From: Bacteroidetes bacterium HGW-Bacteroidetes-5 | GTDB taxonomy: Bacteria > Bacteroidota > Bacteroidia > Bacteroidales > UBA932 | Length of the DNA: 64,000 nucleotides | Direction: 5' to 3' | NCBI GenBank assembly: GCA_002842515.1 | Contig: PHDC01000001.1 | Coordinates: forward strand, 434,001-498,000 | Shown: positions 19,401 through 27,311 of the stretch, piece by piece | How the letters are laid out: every line of letters starts with the position of its first letter | Numbering within the stretch: the first letter of the stretch is position 1 | Notes under the pieces: generated by a model | The model's database searches: none | Told to the model about the DNA's origin: nothing | What the model saw: only the letters and a program-made list of their open reading frames with translations | Program-made: the position numbers and the translations under genes

Positions 19401-19414
19401 TTAAGCTCTCCCAT
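16391..19414 (-). CDS. addA: AddA/RecB-like helicase-nuclease subunit
   Basis: 1007 aa. Superfamily 1 UvrD-type helicase with C-terminal PD-(D/E)XK nuclease; with AddB it should process double-strand DNA breaks for recombination. Walker A ASAGSGKT (residues 9-16), motif TFTNKATEEMKRR, Walker B LDEFQDTS, motif GDVKQSIYRWRGSDW, motif MTIHKSKGLGIPVVI and motif YVAFTRAERELAI are in order. The nuclease core is RPDRVLLGAEAFVIDFKFGKK near the C-terminus. It starts 2 bp after addB, so the pair is co-translated. Somewhat shorter than Firmicutes AddA (about 1200 aa). Confidence 0.88.
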   Translation of the reverse strand: MGELKIIKASAGSGKTHALTSEYLRLLYTKEHAYKNILAVTFTNKATEEMKRRVVETLFRESATDLRARERLVEILHDYSSFAISTIDRFFQQTMRAFAREIGKNSAYSVELDYKMVINEAIDNMVMSLDKPESEELLEWLTILSIDSIDRGDGWNFKKEIKRLSNEIFNESYRLKKDLLKEVGANKGSLTLYKDMLKRVIKEFKDELERIGKAALEIVELHSLELEDFIGGSRTPLKNFLKAAKREVSILPDSFLNLVDTPQNWASGAVIKKDPALYNAIENAYNEGLNALAGELIAHYDGYMLYNSAEIILENIYTLGILIDIESYIQEYTKENNVVLIPETTELLNRIIDGSDSPFIYEKIGSRIDHFMLDEFQDTSIMQWQNFKPLILNSLACGYDNLIVGDVKQSIYRWRGSDWNLLNSDLYKDLDPSQFSDTTLLENWRSCKNIIDFNNTFFPYLAEVCRELLDEGDPSETTLSPQRVYSQVKQTISAKSRDSQGHILLKFVKEERDGPGFREQSLDKVAVILERYIELGYRLKDITFLVRKKDEAREVVEFLIERGYPVISDEALYISSSASVRRIITILKYINSPDDAVNNVIAKHYGVDISCADQIAHLPLYELCEELIGIINSEGLLCGEDSDSLSESLFMHSFLDMVLDYSKSSKADISSFIQWWEESGVQKSIPAPDGQNALRVMTIHKSKGLGIPVVIIPFFNIKLDYEGNLTPILWCETEIEPFNAIPLLPVKYKKGVADTIFSKDYLSERRRVYIDNLNLAYVAFTRAERELAIISKVPPEKGENSVSAILYKQFCGELDENLELNIGEWSEAVNIVENLGNDYPVPPMLTLPIGDRLKLSLRGEEFFSEKSSRVHGMVMHEIMESVVEEADLEMSVNSAVSRGVLAADQRGYTIDILTKMMEQVRDRHWFDGTFKVYNELEILEPGGNISRPDRVLLGAEAFVIDFKFGKKRESSHIKQVQKYMDLMRRMGKVYVRGYIWYPQDGEIIELI

Positions 19415-19416
19415 AA

Positions 19417-22164
19417 TTATCTACTTCCGTTAAAACATATTGATGAGTAGGGGCACCATTTGCACACCTTCTCATTTTCACTCCCTGTAAAGGGAACAGA
19501 GGGGTCGAATATCTCCTCAATGAGAGTTACAACTCTCTCCTTAAAGGATTCTATCTGCTCTGCGTTAATACTCATCTCACTACTCCCCTTTTTCACAAGG
19601 GAGCGAATAAAGTATGGAGCAATTTTAACCTCCCCGTCAAAAACAAACTCCTTATCTCCTTTTAGCATCAGGGCGTATAGCATCATTTGAAATGCCACTT
19701 TATCTGAACTATCTCCGTTACCTTCGAACAGTGTGTCAATACTTTTCAATTTGAGCTCTCCCTGACCGGTTTTATAGTCAACAATCCGGAGTATATCCTT
19801 CTTATCCAATCTGTCAATAAACCCTTTAAGATTAACATTATACCCCCACTTAACCGGTAAAACTGAGCGCACCCGTCTCTCCGATGCCAAATATAAAAAA
19901 GGTGCACTCTTGGAGTCATAGAGAAGAGTCTGTTGCACATACTTTACAATTATTCTTTTAATGAGAAGATTATAACCTTTAACCTGCTTTATATTTTTGT
20001 GTTTCAAGAAACCCTCATCTACATATTTTTCTATGAGAGCAATGTTTCTTGCCATATTCTCAATGGTTGTATCGCTAACCTGTTGCTTAAGGTGTGGGGA
20101 GTACAACTTTTGCATAGTGTCGTGAAAGATAGAGCCAAACTCATTTGCCTCAACCTCCTCCGAAATTTCGATCTCCTCCTCTACCCCCTCTACATTTGAG
20201 AAGTAGAAACTAAGAGGACACTCAATATATTTATTCAGTGCGCTTGCAGAGAGAGCACTCCTTTCGTCATTTACAAACCTCTCCATCATCATCTCCATTA
20301 CCTTTGGACTCTTCTCAATTACAATCTCCTCTCTTTTTGTAGAGGTAACTCTAAATGAGACAGTACTCTCCTTTATAGGCAATTTATAGTGATACTTTAG
20401 TTGAAGAATAAACCTGCTGGCCTCGCCGATATTAAGACCCTCTGTGCGGGTATCATAAATAAGATAGGCCCTCTTTGCGCGGTAGATGGAGCGGTAAAAG
20501 AGGTATGAAGAGATCGCATCGTCATACTCCTTTACGGGAAGTGAGAATCCTCTTCTTAGGTTATATGGTATAAACGAATTTGACGAAGATGATGGTGGAA
20601 AGATACCCTCGTTTAGCGAACAGTATATAATGTTTTCAAAATCCAGAGAACGGGTCTCAAGAACGCCCATAACCTGCAGTCCACTGAGCGGCTCCCCCCT
20701 GAAAGGTATGGTGACCCCGCCAATGAGCTGCATCAGCAGCCGGCCAAAAGTCTGAGAGGACATCGGAATAAGAATACCTTTTATCCTTGTTACAGTAGCG
20801 TGAAGATGGTAGATAAACTCCCGCTCTATTTTGTCTATCTCCTTGTGAGTACTTACAATAGACAGAACATCCACAATTTTATCGCACAAAGCAGATGAGT
20901 CCATATCTTCACTGTGGGAGAATATTCTCTCCAAAAGCTCATCACCCTCAAAGAGTTCACTTCCTGCATAGATAAGGTTCTCCTGAACAACTCTTTTGTA
21001 GATGGCCTTTGCCTTTATGGGAGATATGAGTTTAACATAACTATGTCTTAGAATTGGAAGTGCTCTTTTATGATAGTAACCTCTGCTCTCCTCTTTAAGA
21101 GATACAACTAACTCTATAAGAGAGAGCAGAGGAGTACCCCGAAGTGGATAACCCATTGTTACATTAACATCGGGGAAGTTCTCCGGAATTGAGTGAAGGA
21201 GCGGCATCAGCAACCTCTCATCTGGCAGAATAACTGCACTCTCCATCCCCGGGCTGCATCTGTCGAGTATCTGTGACACAATCTTTGTCTGAATAACAGA
21301 GGATGCAACTCCTATGATTTCTATCTGTGGAGTTTGATGGTTATATGCATCTATCTCAATTGAAGAGGGGAAGTTCGAGAGATTGTAATTTATAAACTGA
21401 GAAGCTCTGTTTTGCGGATCTTGCACCATTGGGGAAAAGTAATCCCAGTAAAAATCTGCAACACCCCTGTTTTTCAGACTCCTGAGAATACTCTTTTCGC
21501 ACTCGTTAAGAGCGTTCATCCCGACAAATACAATCTGACGATACTCCGAAAGAGAATCCAGAAGCTTTGGATTCTCCGCTACCTCTCTGTAGATCATCCC
21601 CTGGTAGCCACAGGAGCGCGACTGCAACTCCTCCCGGAATCTAAGGTAGAGAGGGTACAGAACCTCCCATACCATTTTGAATTTTTGTTTACTATCGCTA
21701 TCTCCTTCGGGAAGGAACCCCTCCCAGAAACTCTTAACAGCCGACAATTGATCTTCGGAGAGAAAGGAGTAGTCACTCTCAATCTCCTTAAGATCTTTAA
21801 TGTTCGCAAATAGTTTTTTTGGGTCTGCAAGAAATTTATCGGTATCGTTAAAATCATTTAGGATTATCTCACCCCAATAGACAAACTCATCAAAACTCTC
21901 CTGAGAACCCGATATATCGAGATAAAGGGAGTAGAGCAGAAAGAGAGATTCGGTTGTATCTGCCTCCCTCAACCTGGAGAGTGAGAGTATTAGATCTTTG
22001 ATGGTAAAAATCGCAGGTGAAAAGAGAGGTTTTTCAACCATCTCGCCAAGGTACTTCTGAAAGAAAAGTCCTGACCGTCTGTTTGGGAAGACAAAACATA
22101 GTTCGCCAATTTTTTCCCCATCTCTCTCATAGAAACAACGGGCAACCTCCCTTAGAAATTTCAT
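19417..22164 (-). CDS. addB: AddB-like PD-(D/E)XK nuclease subunit
   Basis: 915 aa. The N-terminal block GELCFVFPNRRSGLFFQKYL is the Bacteroidetes AddB-like start, with no intact Walker A. The C-terminal nuclease motif is ILRIVDYKTGQGELK. Cysteines in CPLSFYFSN and in CKWCPYSSICF near the end form the four-Cys iron-sulfur cluster of the AddB/RecB-type nuclease fold. It lies 22 bp after pgi and 2 bp before addA. I infer the partner of AddA in double-strand break resection. Confidence 0.82.
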   Translation of the reverse strand: MKFLREVARCFYERDGEKIGELCFVFPNRRSGLFFQKYLGEMVEKPLFSPAIFTIKDLILSLSRLREADTTESLFLLYSLYLDISGSQESFDEFVYWGEIILNDFNDTDKFLADPKKLFANIKDLKEIESDYSFLSEDQLSAVKSFWEGFLPEGDSDSKQKFKMVWEVLYPLYLRFREELQSRSCGYQGMIYREVAENPKLLDSLSEYRQIVFVGMNALNECEKSILRSLKNRGVADFYWDYFSPMVQDPQNRASQFINYNLSNFPSSIEIDAYNHQTPQIEIIGVASSVIQTKIVSQILDRCSPGMESAVILPDERLLMPLLHSIPENFPDVNVTMGYPLRGTPLLSLIELVVSLKEESRGYYHKRALPILRHSYVKLISPIKAKAIYKRVVQENLIYAGSELFEGDELLERIFSHSEDMDSSALCDKIVDVLSIVSTHKEIDKIEREFIYHLHATVTRIKGILIPMSSQTFGRLLMQLIGGVTIPFRGEPLSGLQVMGVLETRSLDFENIIYCSLNEGIFPPSSSSNSFIPYNLRRGFSLPVKEYDDAISSYLFYRSIYRAKRAYLIYDTRTEGLNIGEASRFILQLKYHYKLPIKESTVSFRVTSTKREEIVIEKSPKVMEMMMERFVNDERSALSASALNKYIECPLSFYFSNVEGVEEEIEISEEVEANEFGSIFHDTMQKLYSPHLKQQVSDTTIENMARNIALIEKYVDEGFLKHKNIKQVKGYNLLIKRIIVKYVQQTLLYDSKSAPFLYLASERRVRSVLPVKWGYNVNLKGFIDRLDKKDILRIVDYKTGQGELKLKSIDTLFEGNGDSSDKVAFQMMLYALMLKGDKEFVFDGEVKIAPYFIRSLVKKGSSEMSINAEQIESFKERVVTLIEEIFDPSVPFTGSENEKVCKWCPYSSICFNGSR

Positions 22165-22186
22165 AGTTAATCTATTTAGAGGCTCT

Positions 22187-23533
22187 CTAAAGCCTATCTC
22201 TTAAACTTTTGGAGAGCTCCTCAAAGCCGGGTTTTCCCAAAAGGGCAAACATATTTTTTTTGTAGTCCTCAACACCGGGTTGGTCAAAAGGGTTTATCCC
22301 CAGTATATAGGCGCTTACACCGCAGGCAAACTCAAAAAAGTAGAAAAGCGCACCAATATAGTACTCATTAATTGCAGGTATCTCAATTCTTATATTTGGG
22401 ACACCTCCGTCAATATGAGCCAACATAGTACCCAACTCTGCCATCTTGTTGCACTCGTCAATTGACTTACCGGAGAGAAAATTGAGACCATCCAGGTTAT
22501 CTGGATCATTTACAATTGATAAGGATCTGTTAGAACTGCCCACAGTAATAACTGTTTCAAAAAGAGTTCTCTCCCCATCCTGTACATACTGCCCCATAGA
22601 GTGCAGATCAGATGTGAAGTTTACCGACGCAGGAAAGATACCCCTACCCTCTTTACCTTCACTCTCTCCAAAAAGTTGTTTCCACCATTCCGAAAAATAT
22701 TGAAGTTTCGGATTGAAGTTTACAAGTATCTCTATCTTCTTCCCTTTTGAGTAGAGTAGATTTCTCACGGCAGCATATTTGAGTGCAGGATTATCCTCCG
22801 AGGGAGAGATACATATCCGCTGCATATCTGCAGCTCCCAAAACCATCTTCTCAATATCAAAGCCGGCTGCCGCAATGGGAAGGAGCCCTACCGGTGTTAA
22901 AACCGAGTATCTGCCTCCAATATCATCCGGAATTATGAATGTTCTGTAACCCTGTTCATCTGCAAGTTTTTTAAGAGCACCTTTTGAGCTATCTGTAACT
23001 GCCACAATCCTACCGGCAGTCCCCGCTTTAGAGTACTTCCTCTCCATAAGATTCTTGATGATACGGAAAGCCACAGCAGGCTCTGTTGTAGTTCCGGATT
23101 TTGAGATAACAATTGTAGCAAAGTCACTCTCTGTTAGGAGGTCCATAAGCTCCGACATATACTCCTCACTTAGATTTTGCCCCGCAAAGACAATCTTTGG
23201 CCACTCCATTTTACCCAAATGCAGACTAAAATGGTGCGAAAGAGCCTCAAGTGCGGCTTTTGAACCCAGATATGAGCCTCCGATACCAATAACTACTACA
23301 ACATCCAACCCTCTCCACTCTCGCGCTATATCATTAATTAGTTCAATATGAGTAGGTAAAATATTTGACGGAAGATCTACCCAACCCAAAAAATCGTTTC
23401 CTCTTCCGCTCCCCTCCACTAAAGTTTTATAAGCATCCTGAGCCGCTTTGTTGTAACTTTTGAGTTCGCTCTCATCAATAAAGGGTGTAACACCCTTTAT
23501 ATCTACATTGACTCTGTTTACTATCTCTTTCAT
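22187..23533 (-). CDS. pgi: Glucose-6-phosphate isomerase
   Basis: 448 aa, the short Bacteroidetes/Firmicutes form. Interconverts glucose-6-phosphate and fructose-6-phosphate. Signatures: VIGIGGSYLGSKAALEAL, the SIS motif VISKSGTTTEPAVAFR, and the late segment GINPFDQPGVEDYKKNMF with the catalytic Lys. Begins 5 bp after gpsA and precedes addB by 22 bp, so a sugar-phosphate pair heads an operon that ends in recombination genes. Confidence 0.97.
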   Translation of the reverse strand: MKEIVNRVNVDIKGVTPFIDESELKSYNKAAQDAYKTLVEGSGRGNDFLGWVDLPSNILPTHIELINDIAREWRGLDVVVVIGIGGSYLGSKAALEALSHHFSLHLGKMEWPKIVFAGQNLSEEYMSELMDLLTESDFATIVISKSGTTTEPAVAFRIIKNLMERKYSKAGTAGRIVAVTDSSKGALKKLADEQGYRTFIIPDDIGGRYSVLTPVGLLPIAAAGFDIEKMVLGAADMQRICISPSEDNPALKYAAVRNLLYSKGKKIEILVNFNPKLQYFSEWWKQLFGESEGKEGRGIFPASVNFTSDLHSMGQYVQDGERTLFETVITVGSSNRSLSIVNDPDNLDGLNFLSGKSIDECNKMAELGTMLAHIDGGVPNIRIEIPAINEYYIGALFYFFEFACGVSAYILGINPFDQPGVEDYKKNMFALLGKPGFEELSKSLRDRL

Positions 23534-23538
23534 AACCT

Positions 23539-24552
23539 TTACTGCAAATTTTCCGAGAGTTGTTTAATTATATAGGCAGGGTATTTCTCTTCATACAAAA
23601 TTCTGTACATAGCCTCTGCAATAGGCATATGAACCCCATACTTCTTATTTATCTCATATATGCATTTAGTGCCGTAATAACCCTCTGCAACCATATTCAT
23701 CTCCACCTGTGCAGATTGTACCGAGTAACCCTTACCAATCATACTTCCAAAGGTTCTGTTGCGGCTAAACTGAGAGTAGCAGGTAACAAGAAGATCTCCC
23801 AGATATGCAGATGTGGATGTTTTGCGTTTAGAGTCCGGATGAGAGGCGTGAAGAAAGTCTCTCATCTCGTGAAAAGAGCTTGTAATAAGCACTGCCATAA
23901 AGTTATCCCCGTAAGAGAGGGCGTGACACACTCCGGCAGCAACTGCATAGATGTTTTTCAATACGGCAGCATACTCAACACCATAGATATCTGTTCCGGG
24001 AACAGTTCTGATATATTCGCAGGAGAAGATATCACACATAGATCTTGCCACCTCAATATGCTTACTTGAGAGAGTCAAATATGAGAGCTTCTCCATAGCA
24101 ACCTCCTCTGCGTGACAGGGGCCGCTCACAACTCCGATTCTACTGAAAGGAATTTCGAAATTATGATTAAAATACTCTGCAATTGTAATATTATCCCCGG
24201 GAATTATCCCCTTTATTGCGCTGATTATAAACTTATCATCCAAAGAGATGTTGATTCTTTCGGCCTCTTTAAGGAAGTAGGCACTCGGCACACAAAAAAC
24301 CAAAACATCCGATTCGGATATTATCTCATTTATATCTGAACTCATCCGCACTCTTTTGGGATCAAACTTAACCGCAGATAAATAGTAGGGGTTGTGTTGA
24401 GTTCTGTTGATTTGATCAATCATCTCGTCGTCACGAACATACCAGGAGATACTCTCCTGATTATTAAGGATAAGCTTTGCTAAAGCAGTTGCCCAGCTTC
24501 CGCTGCCAATCATAGCATAGCGCAGATTATCACTATCAAAGAAATTATCCAT
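23539..24552 (-). CDS. gpsA: NAD(P)-dependent glycerol-3-phosphate dehydrogenase
   Basis: 337 aa. Reduces dihydroxyacetone phosphate to sn-glycerol-3-phosphate for phospholipid synthesis. Rossmann motif MIGSGSWATALAKLIL near the start, IISAIKGI, VSGPCHAEEVA, and the catalytic-Lys region EYAAVLKNIYAVAAG. Slightly longer at the N-terminus than the E. coli enzyme, as in other Bacteroidales. First gene of gpsA-pgi-addB-addA, with a -7 element 33 bp upstream. Confidence 0.95.
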   Translation of the reverse strand: MDNFFDSDNLRYAMIGSGSWATALAKLILNNQESISWYVRDDEMIDQINRTQHNPYYLSAVKFDPKRVRMSSDINEIISESDVLVFCVPSAYFLKEAERINISLDDKFIISAIKGIIPGDNITIAEYFNHNFEIPFSRIGVVSGPCHAEEVAMEKLSYLTLSSKHIEVARSMCDIFSCEYIRTVPGTDIYGVEYAAVLKNIYAVAAGVCHALSYGDNFMAVLITSSFHEMRDFLHASHPDSKRKTSTSAYLGDLLVTCYSQFSRNRTFGSMIGKGYSVQSAQVEMNMVAEGYYGTKCIYEINKKYGVHMPIAEAMYRILYEEKYPAYIIKQLSENLQ

Positions 24553-24584
24553 CTAAATAGGTCTTTTGGGTATGATTTATCTCA

Positions 24585-24592
24585 CAAATATA
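24585..24592 (-). promoter_or_regulatory. -7 element (TATATTTG) of the gpsA operon
   Basis: The minus strand reads TATATTTG, an exact TAnnTTTG match 33 bp before the gpsA ATG. It lies 6 bp from the -33 TTTG of the divergent mqnC promoter, so the two promoters must share or compete for space. Confidence 0.5.
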
Positions 24593-24597
24593 CCCAA

Positions 24598-24632
24598 TTT
24601 GTAACATTATCTAAATAAAACTTATACTTTTG
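24598..24632 (+). promoter_or_regulatory. Promoter of mqnC (TTTG, 23 bp, TACTTTTG)
   Basis: TTTG at 24598-24601 and TACTTTTG at 24625-24632 match the Bacteroidetes -33/-7 pair with a 23-bp spacer, slightly long. The ATG is 26 bp beyond the -7 element. Confidence 0.55.
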
Positions 24633-24658
24633 CTTCTACACACATAAACAGAAATCAT

Positions 24659-25750
24659 ATGAAGATTGAGGATGTTTTTACGAGAGCTCTGCAAGGTGAT
24701 GAGATATCTTTAGAGGAGGCAATTTTTCTTTATGACAACAGCCCGGTACCGGATTTACTATCTGTTGCAAACACTATACGATTTAGAAAAAACCCCGAAA
24801 GAAGAGTGAGTTGGCAAATAGATAGAAATGTAAACTACACAAATGTATGCATTTCGGGATGCAAATTCTGCAACTTCCACTGCACACTCTCCCAAAGAGG
24901 GCTCTCATATACCACCACTATCGAGGAGTACAGGCAAAAGATAGATGAACTGATAAGTTACGGCGGAGATCAACTCCTTTTACAAGGGGGCCTTCATCCA
25001 CATTACGATATTACATTCTATGAAGAGCTCTTCACAAAGATAAAAGAGATCTACCCATTCATAAAACTCAACGCTCTGGGGCCGCCTGAGGTTTGGCATA
25101 TTGCGAGGCTTAGTAAACTCACAATTGCACAAACCCTTACAAGACTTCGGGCTGCAGGTTTGGATTCACTTCCCGGGGCCGGAGCCGAAATTCTAAGTGA
25201 TAGAGTCCGAAAGACTCTTTCACCGGGTAAACCGGGAGTAAAGGCCTGGGCAGATGTTATGGAGTGCGCTCACAAAATGAATATAAGCACTACAGCTACA
25301 ATGGTATACGGCCATATTGAAACTCTATCCGAGAGGATGGAGCATCTGATTCTTTTAAGAGATATCCAGTCAAGAAAACCTGCAGAGTCACCCGGTTTTC
25401 GGGCATTTATCTGCTGGCCTATGCAGATCAAAGGGACAAAACTCCAAATGAGTGATATTGTTTTAAAACCTACAGCTGTAGACCATTTAAAGATGGTGGC
25501 AATAAGCCGGATTTTACTCAACAACATACCCCATATCCAAGCCTCCTGGCTCACAATTGGGATTGAGAGCGCAAAACTGGCGCTGCATTGTGGTGCAGAT
25601 GATATGGGATCGATAATGATTGAAGAGAATGTTGTCTCTGCTGCAGGAGCTTCCAACAGAGCCAGCGCAAAAATGATAGAGCGGGCAATTACAGAGGCAG
25701 GGTTCCTGCCGTGGCTGAGGAACCAGGACTACACTCCCCGCACTGTTTAA
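24659..25750 (+). CDS. mqnC: Cyclic dehypoxanthine futalosine synthase (radical SAM)
   Basis: 363 aa. Radical-SAM enzyme of the futalosine menaquinone pathway that cyclises dehypoxanthine futalosine. The [4Fe-4S] cysteines are C64, C68 and C71 (CISGCKFC). LLLQGGLHPHYDITFYEELF, the AAGLDSLPGAGAEIL block, TATMVYGHIET and the late SAAGAS segment are MqnC-type; the GAGAEIL block separates it from the related MqnE. Cytosolic. Its 3' end overlaps the convergent rnhA gene by 62 bp. A UbiD-type decarboxylase that may act later in the same pathway lies at 52879. Confidence 0.93.
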   Translation: MKIEDVFTRALQGDEISLEEAIFLYDNSPVPDLLSVANTIRFRKNPERRVSWQIDRNVNYTNVCISGCKFCNFHCTLSQRGLSYTTTIEEYRQKIDELISYGGDQLLLQGGLHPHYDITFYEELFTKIKEIYPFIKLNALGPPEVWHIARLSKLTIAQTLTRLRAAGLDSLPGAGAEILSDRVRKTLSPGKPGVKAWADVMECAHKMNISTTATMVYGHIETLSERMEHLILLRDIQSRKPAESPGFRAFICWPMQIKGTKLQMSDIVLKPTAVDHLKMVAISRILLNNIPHIQASWLTIGIESAKLALHCGADDMGSIMIEENVVSAAGASNRASAKMIERAITEAGFLPWLRNQDYTPRTV

Positions 25751-26189
25751 TATATCCCAAATCTTCCGGCAAATTATCTGCCAACGATGCCTCTACGGCA
25801 AGCTGATCGCATCTTTCATTTTCCGGATGGCCGTTATGGCCCTTTATCCAGACAAATTTTACATTGTGTTTGCGGTAAACTTCCAGAAATCGGATCCATA
25901 AATCCGGGTTTTTTTTCTTGGCAAAACCCTTTTTCTCCCAACCTGAGAGCCACTCCTTATTAACTGCATCACAAACATATCTGGAGTCTGAATATACTGT
26001 AATCTCAGCATTTTTTTTCTTAACCGCTTCAAGAGCAACTATTACTGCAAGTAACTCCATTCTATTATTGGTTGTGCATAAAAACCCTCCCGAGAGCTCT
26101 TTGTAGTGAGACCCGGAACGCAGAAGTGCCCCCCATCCTCCTGGACCGGGGTTTCCTCGTGCAGCACCATCTGTATAGATATTAATCAT
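25689..26189 (-). CDS. rnhA: Ribonuclease HI
   Basis: 166 aa. Degrades RNA in RNA:DNA hybrids. Catalytic acids are visible in IYTDGAARGNPGPGGWG, NRMELLAVIVAL, VYSDSRYVCD and the final GHNGHPENERCDQLA. The last 18 or so residues (from QCGECSPGSS) go beyond the usual end of the family and are read from the strand opposite the mqnC 3' end. It starts inside the pdxA stop region (8-bp overlap), so pdxA and rnhA are coupled. Confidence 0.95.
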   Translation of the reverse strand: MINIYTDGAARGNPGPGGWGALLRSGSHYKELSGGFLCTTNNRMELLAVIVALEAVKKKNAEITVYSDSRYVCDAVNKEWLSGWEKKGFAKKKNPDLWIRFLEVYRKHNVKFVWIKGHNGHPENERCDQLAVEASLADNLPEDLGYIKQCGECSPGSSATAGTLPL

Positions 26190-27246
26190 TCTCTCTGTTG
26201 CCGACAGGCATCTCCACCCTTAACGGGTTTGCCCTTAACAGATCGTAATTCTCTCTATTTCTGTAGATATCACACGCAGTGTAGATAGAAGCAAGCATAG
26301 AGAGGTGATTCGCTTTTCCTTTGCCTGCCAAATCGTATGCAGTTCCGTGATCCGGAGAGCATCTCACTACATTGAGTCCTGCGGTAAAGTTTACTCCGAC
26401 ATCGTGAGAGAGAGATTTAAAGGGGATCATTCCCTGGTCGTGATACATCGCAAGAACAGCGTCAAACCTGCCTGTATAGTCAGATGCAAAGAAGCCGTCA
26501 GACGGGAAAGGGCCAAAAACGAGCTCACCCTTCTCAAAAAGCTCCTGTATTGCAGGTTTAATAATCTCCTCCTCCTCTTTTCCCATAAGACCGTGGTCTC
26601 CGCTGTGAGGATTGAGAGAGAGAACTGCAATCTTAGGTCTGTCTACTGCAAAATCCCGTTTTAGAGAATCTGACATTAATTTTATCTTCTTGATGATGAG
26701 CGCACTATTAATTGCCCCCGAGACTTTTGCTATTGAGAGATGGTTGGTTACCAACCCAACTTTAAGCGAATGTGAAACCATAAACATAAGCGACTCATCT
26801 GCATTGAACATCTTTGTTAGATATTCGGTGTGACCCGGGAAAGAGAATCCCTCTTTTGAAACACCGGATTTATTGAAGGGAGCCGTAACCAATACATCTA
26901 TTAAATTATTTTTAAGGTCTTTAACTGCAGCCTCAAGAGCAGTAAGGGCAGCTTTAGCCCCATCTTCACTCTCTCTTCCTGGCTCTAAATTGTAGCTCTC
27001 AGGAATGCAGTTAATAAGGTTTATCCTCTTTGCGTGTGCTTCACCCGGCTTAGATATAACATTTGTTGTAAGGCTCTCTGCCTCAGATACACATTTTTTA
27101 TAAAATCCGAACATTTTTGAGGATCCATATACTACCGGGGTACAGATATCAAAAATTCTTGCGTCTGTTAAAGCTTTAATTATAACCTCATAGCCTATGC
27201 CATTACTGTCGCCCTGAGTTATTCCAACTACTATCTTATTTTTCAT
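26182..27246 (-). CDS. pdxA: 4-hydroxythreonine-4-phosphate dehydrogenase
   Basis: 354 aa. Oxidises 4-phosphohydroxy-L-threonine in the DXP-dependent pyridoxal phosphate pathway. Signatures: VGITQGDSNGIGYEVI at the start, TAPFNKSG, GHTEYLTKMF, and YHDQGMIPFKSL with a metal-binding His. Slightly longer than E. coli PdxA. Divergent from recG with a 65-bp spacer; overlaps rnhA by 8 bp. Confidence 0.95.
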   Translation of the reverse strand: MKNKIVVGITQGDSNGIGYEVIIKALTDARIFDICTPVVYGSSKMFGFYKKCVSEAESLTTNVISKPGEAHAKRINLINCIPESYNLEPGRESEDGAKAALTALEAAVKDLKNNLIDVLVTAPFNKSGVSKEGFSFPGHTEYLTKMFNADESLMFMVSHSLKVGLVTNHLSIAKVSGAINSALIIKKIKLMSDSLKRDFAVDRPKIAVLSLNPHSGDHGLMGKEEEEIIKPAIQELFEKGELVFGPFPSDGFFASDYTGRFDAVLAMYHDQGMIPFKSLSHDVGVNFTAGLNVVRCSPDHGTAYDLAGKGKANHLSMLASIYTACDIYRNRENYDLLRANPLRVEMPVGNREND

Positions 27247-27299
27247 AAACAGTTAATCTCCGTAAATTTATGCAAGATACAAATTTTAGATAAGATTCG

Positions 27300-27307
27300 T
27301 ATATTTG
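27300..27307 (+). promoter_or_regulatory. -7 element (TATATTTG) abutting the recG start
   Basis: An exact TAnnTTTG match ends 4 bp before the recG ATG, which would place transcription initiation at or beside the start codon. No -33 TTTG is seen at the usual distance. Confidence 0.35.
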
Positions 27308-27311
27308 TATT

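Noticed and set aside
23560-24069. 169-codon plus-strand frame opposite gpsA
   Set aside because: It lies wholly inside the well-supported gpsA gene and has no recognisable domain.
25689-26189. rnhA as a pseudogene because of its extended end
   Set aside because: All catalytic acids are present and in order; only the last 18 residues are unusual.
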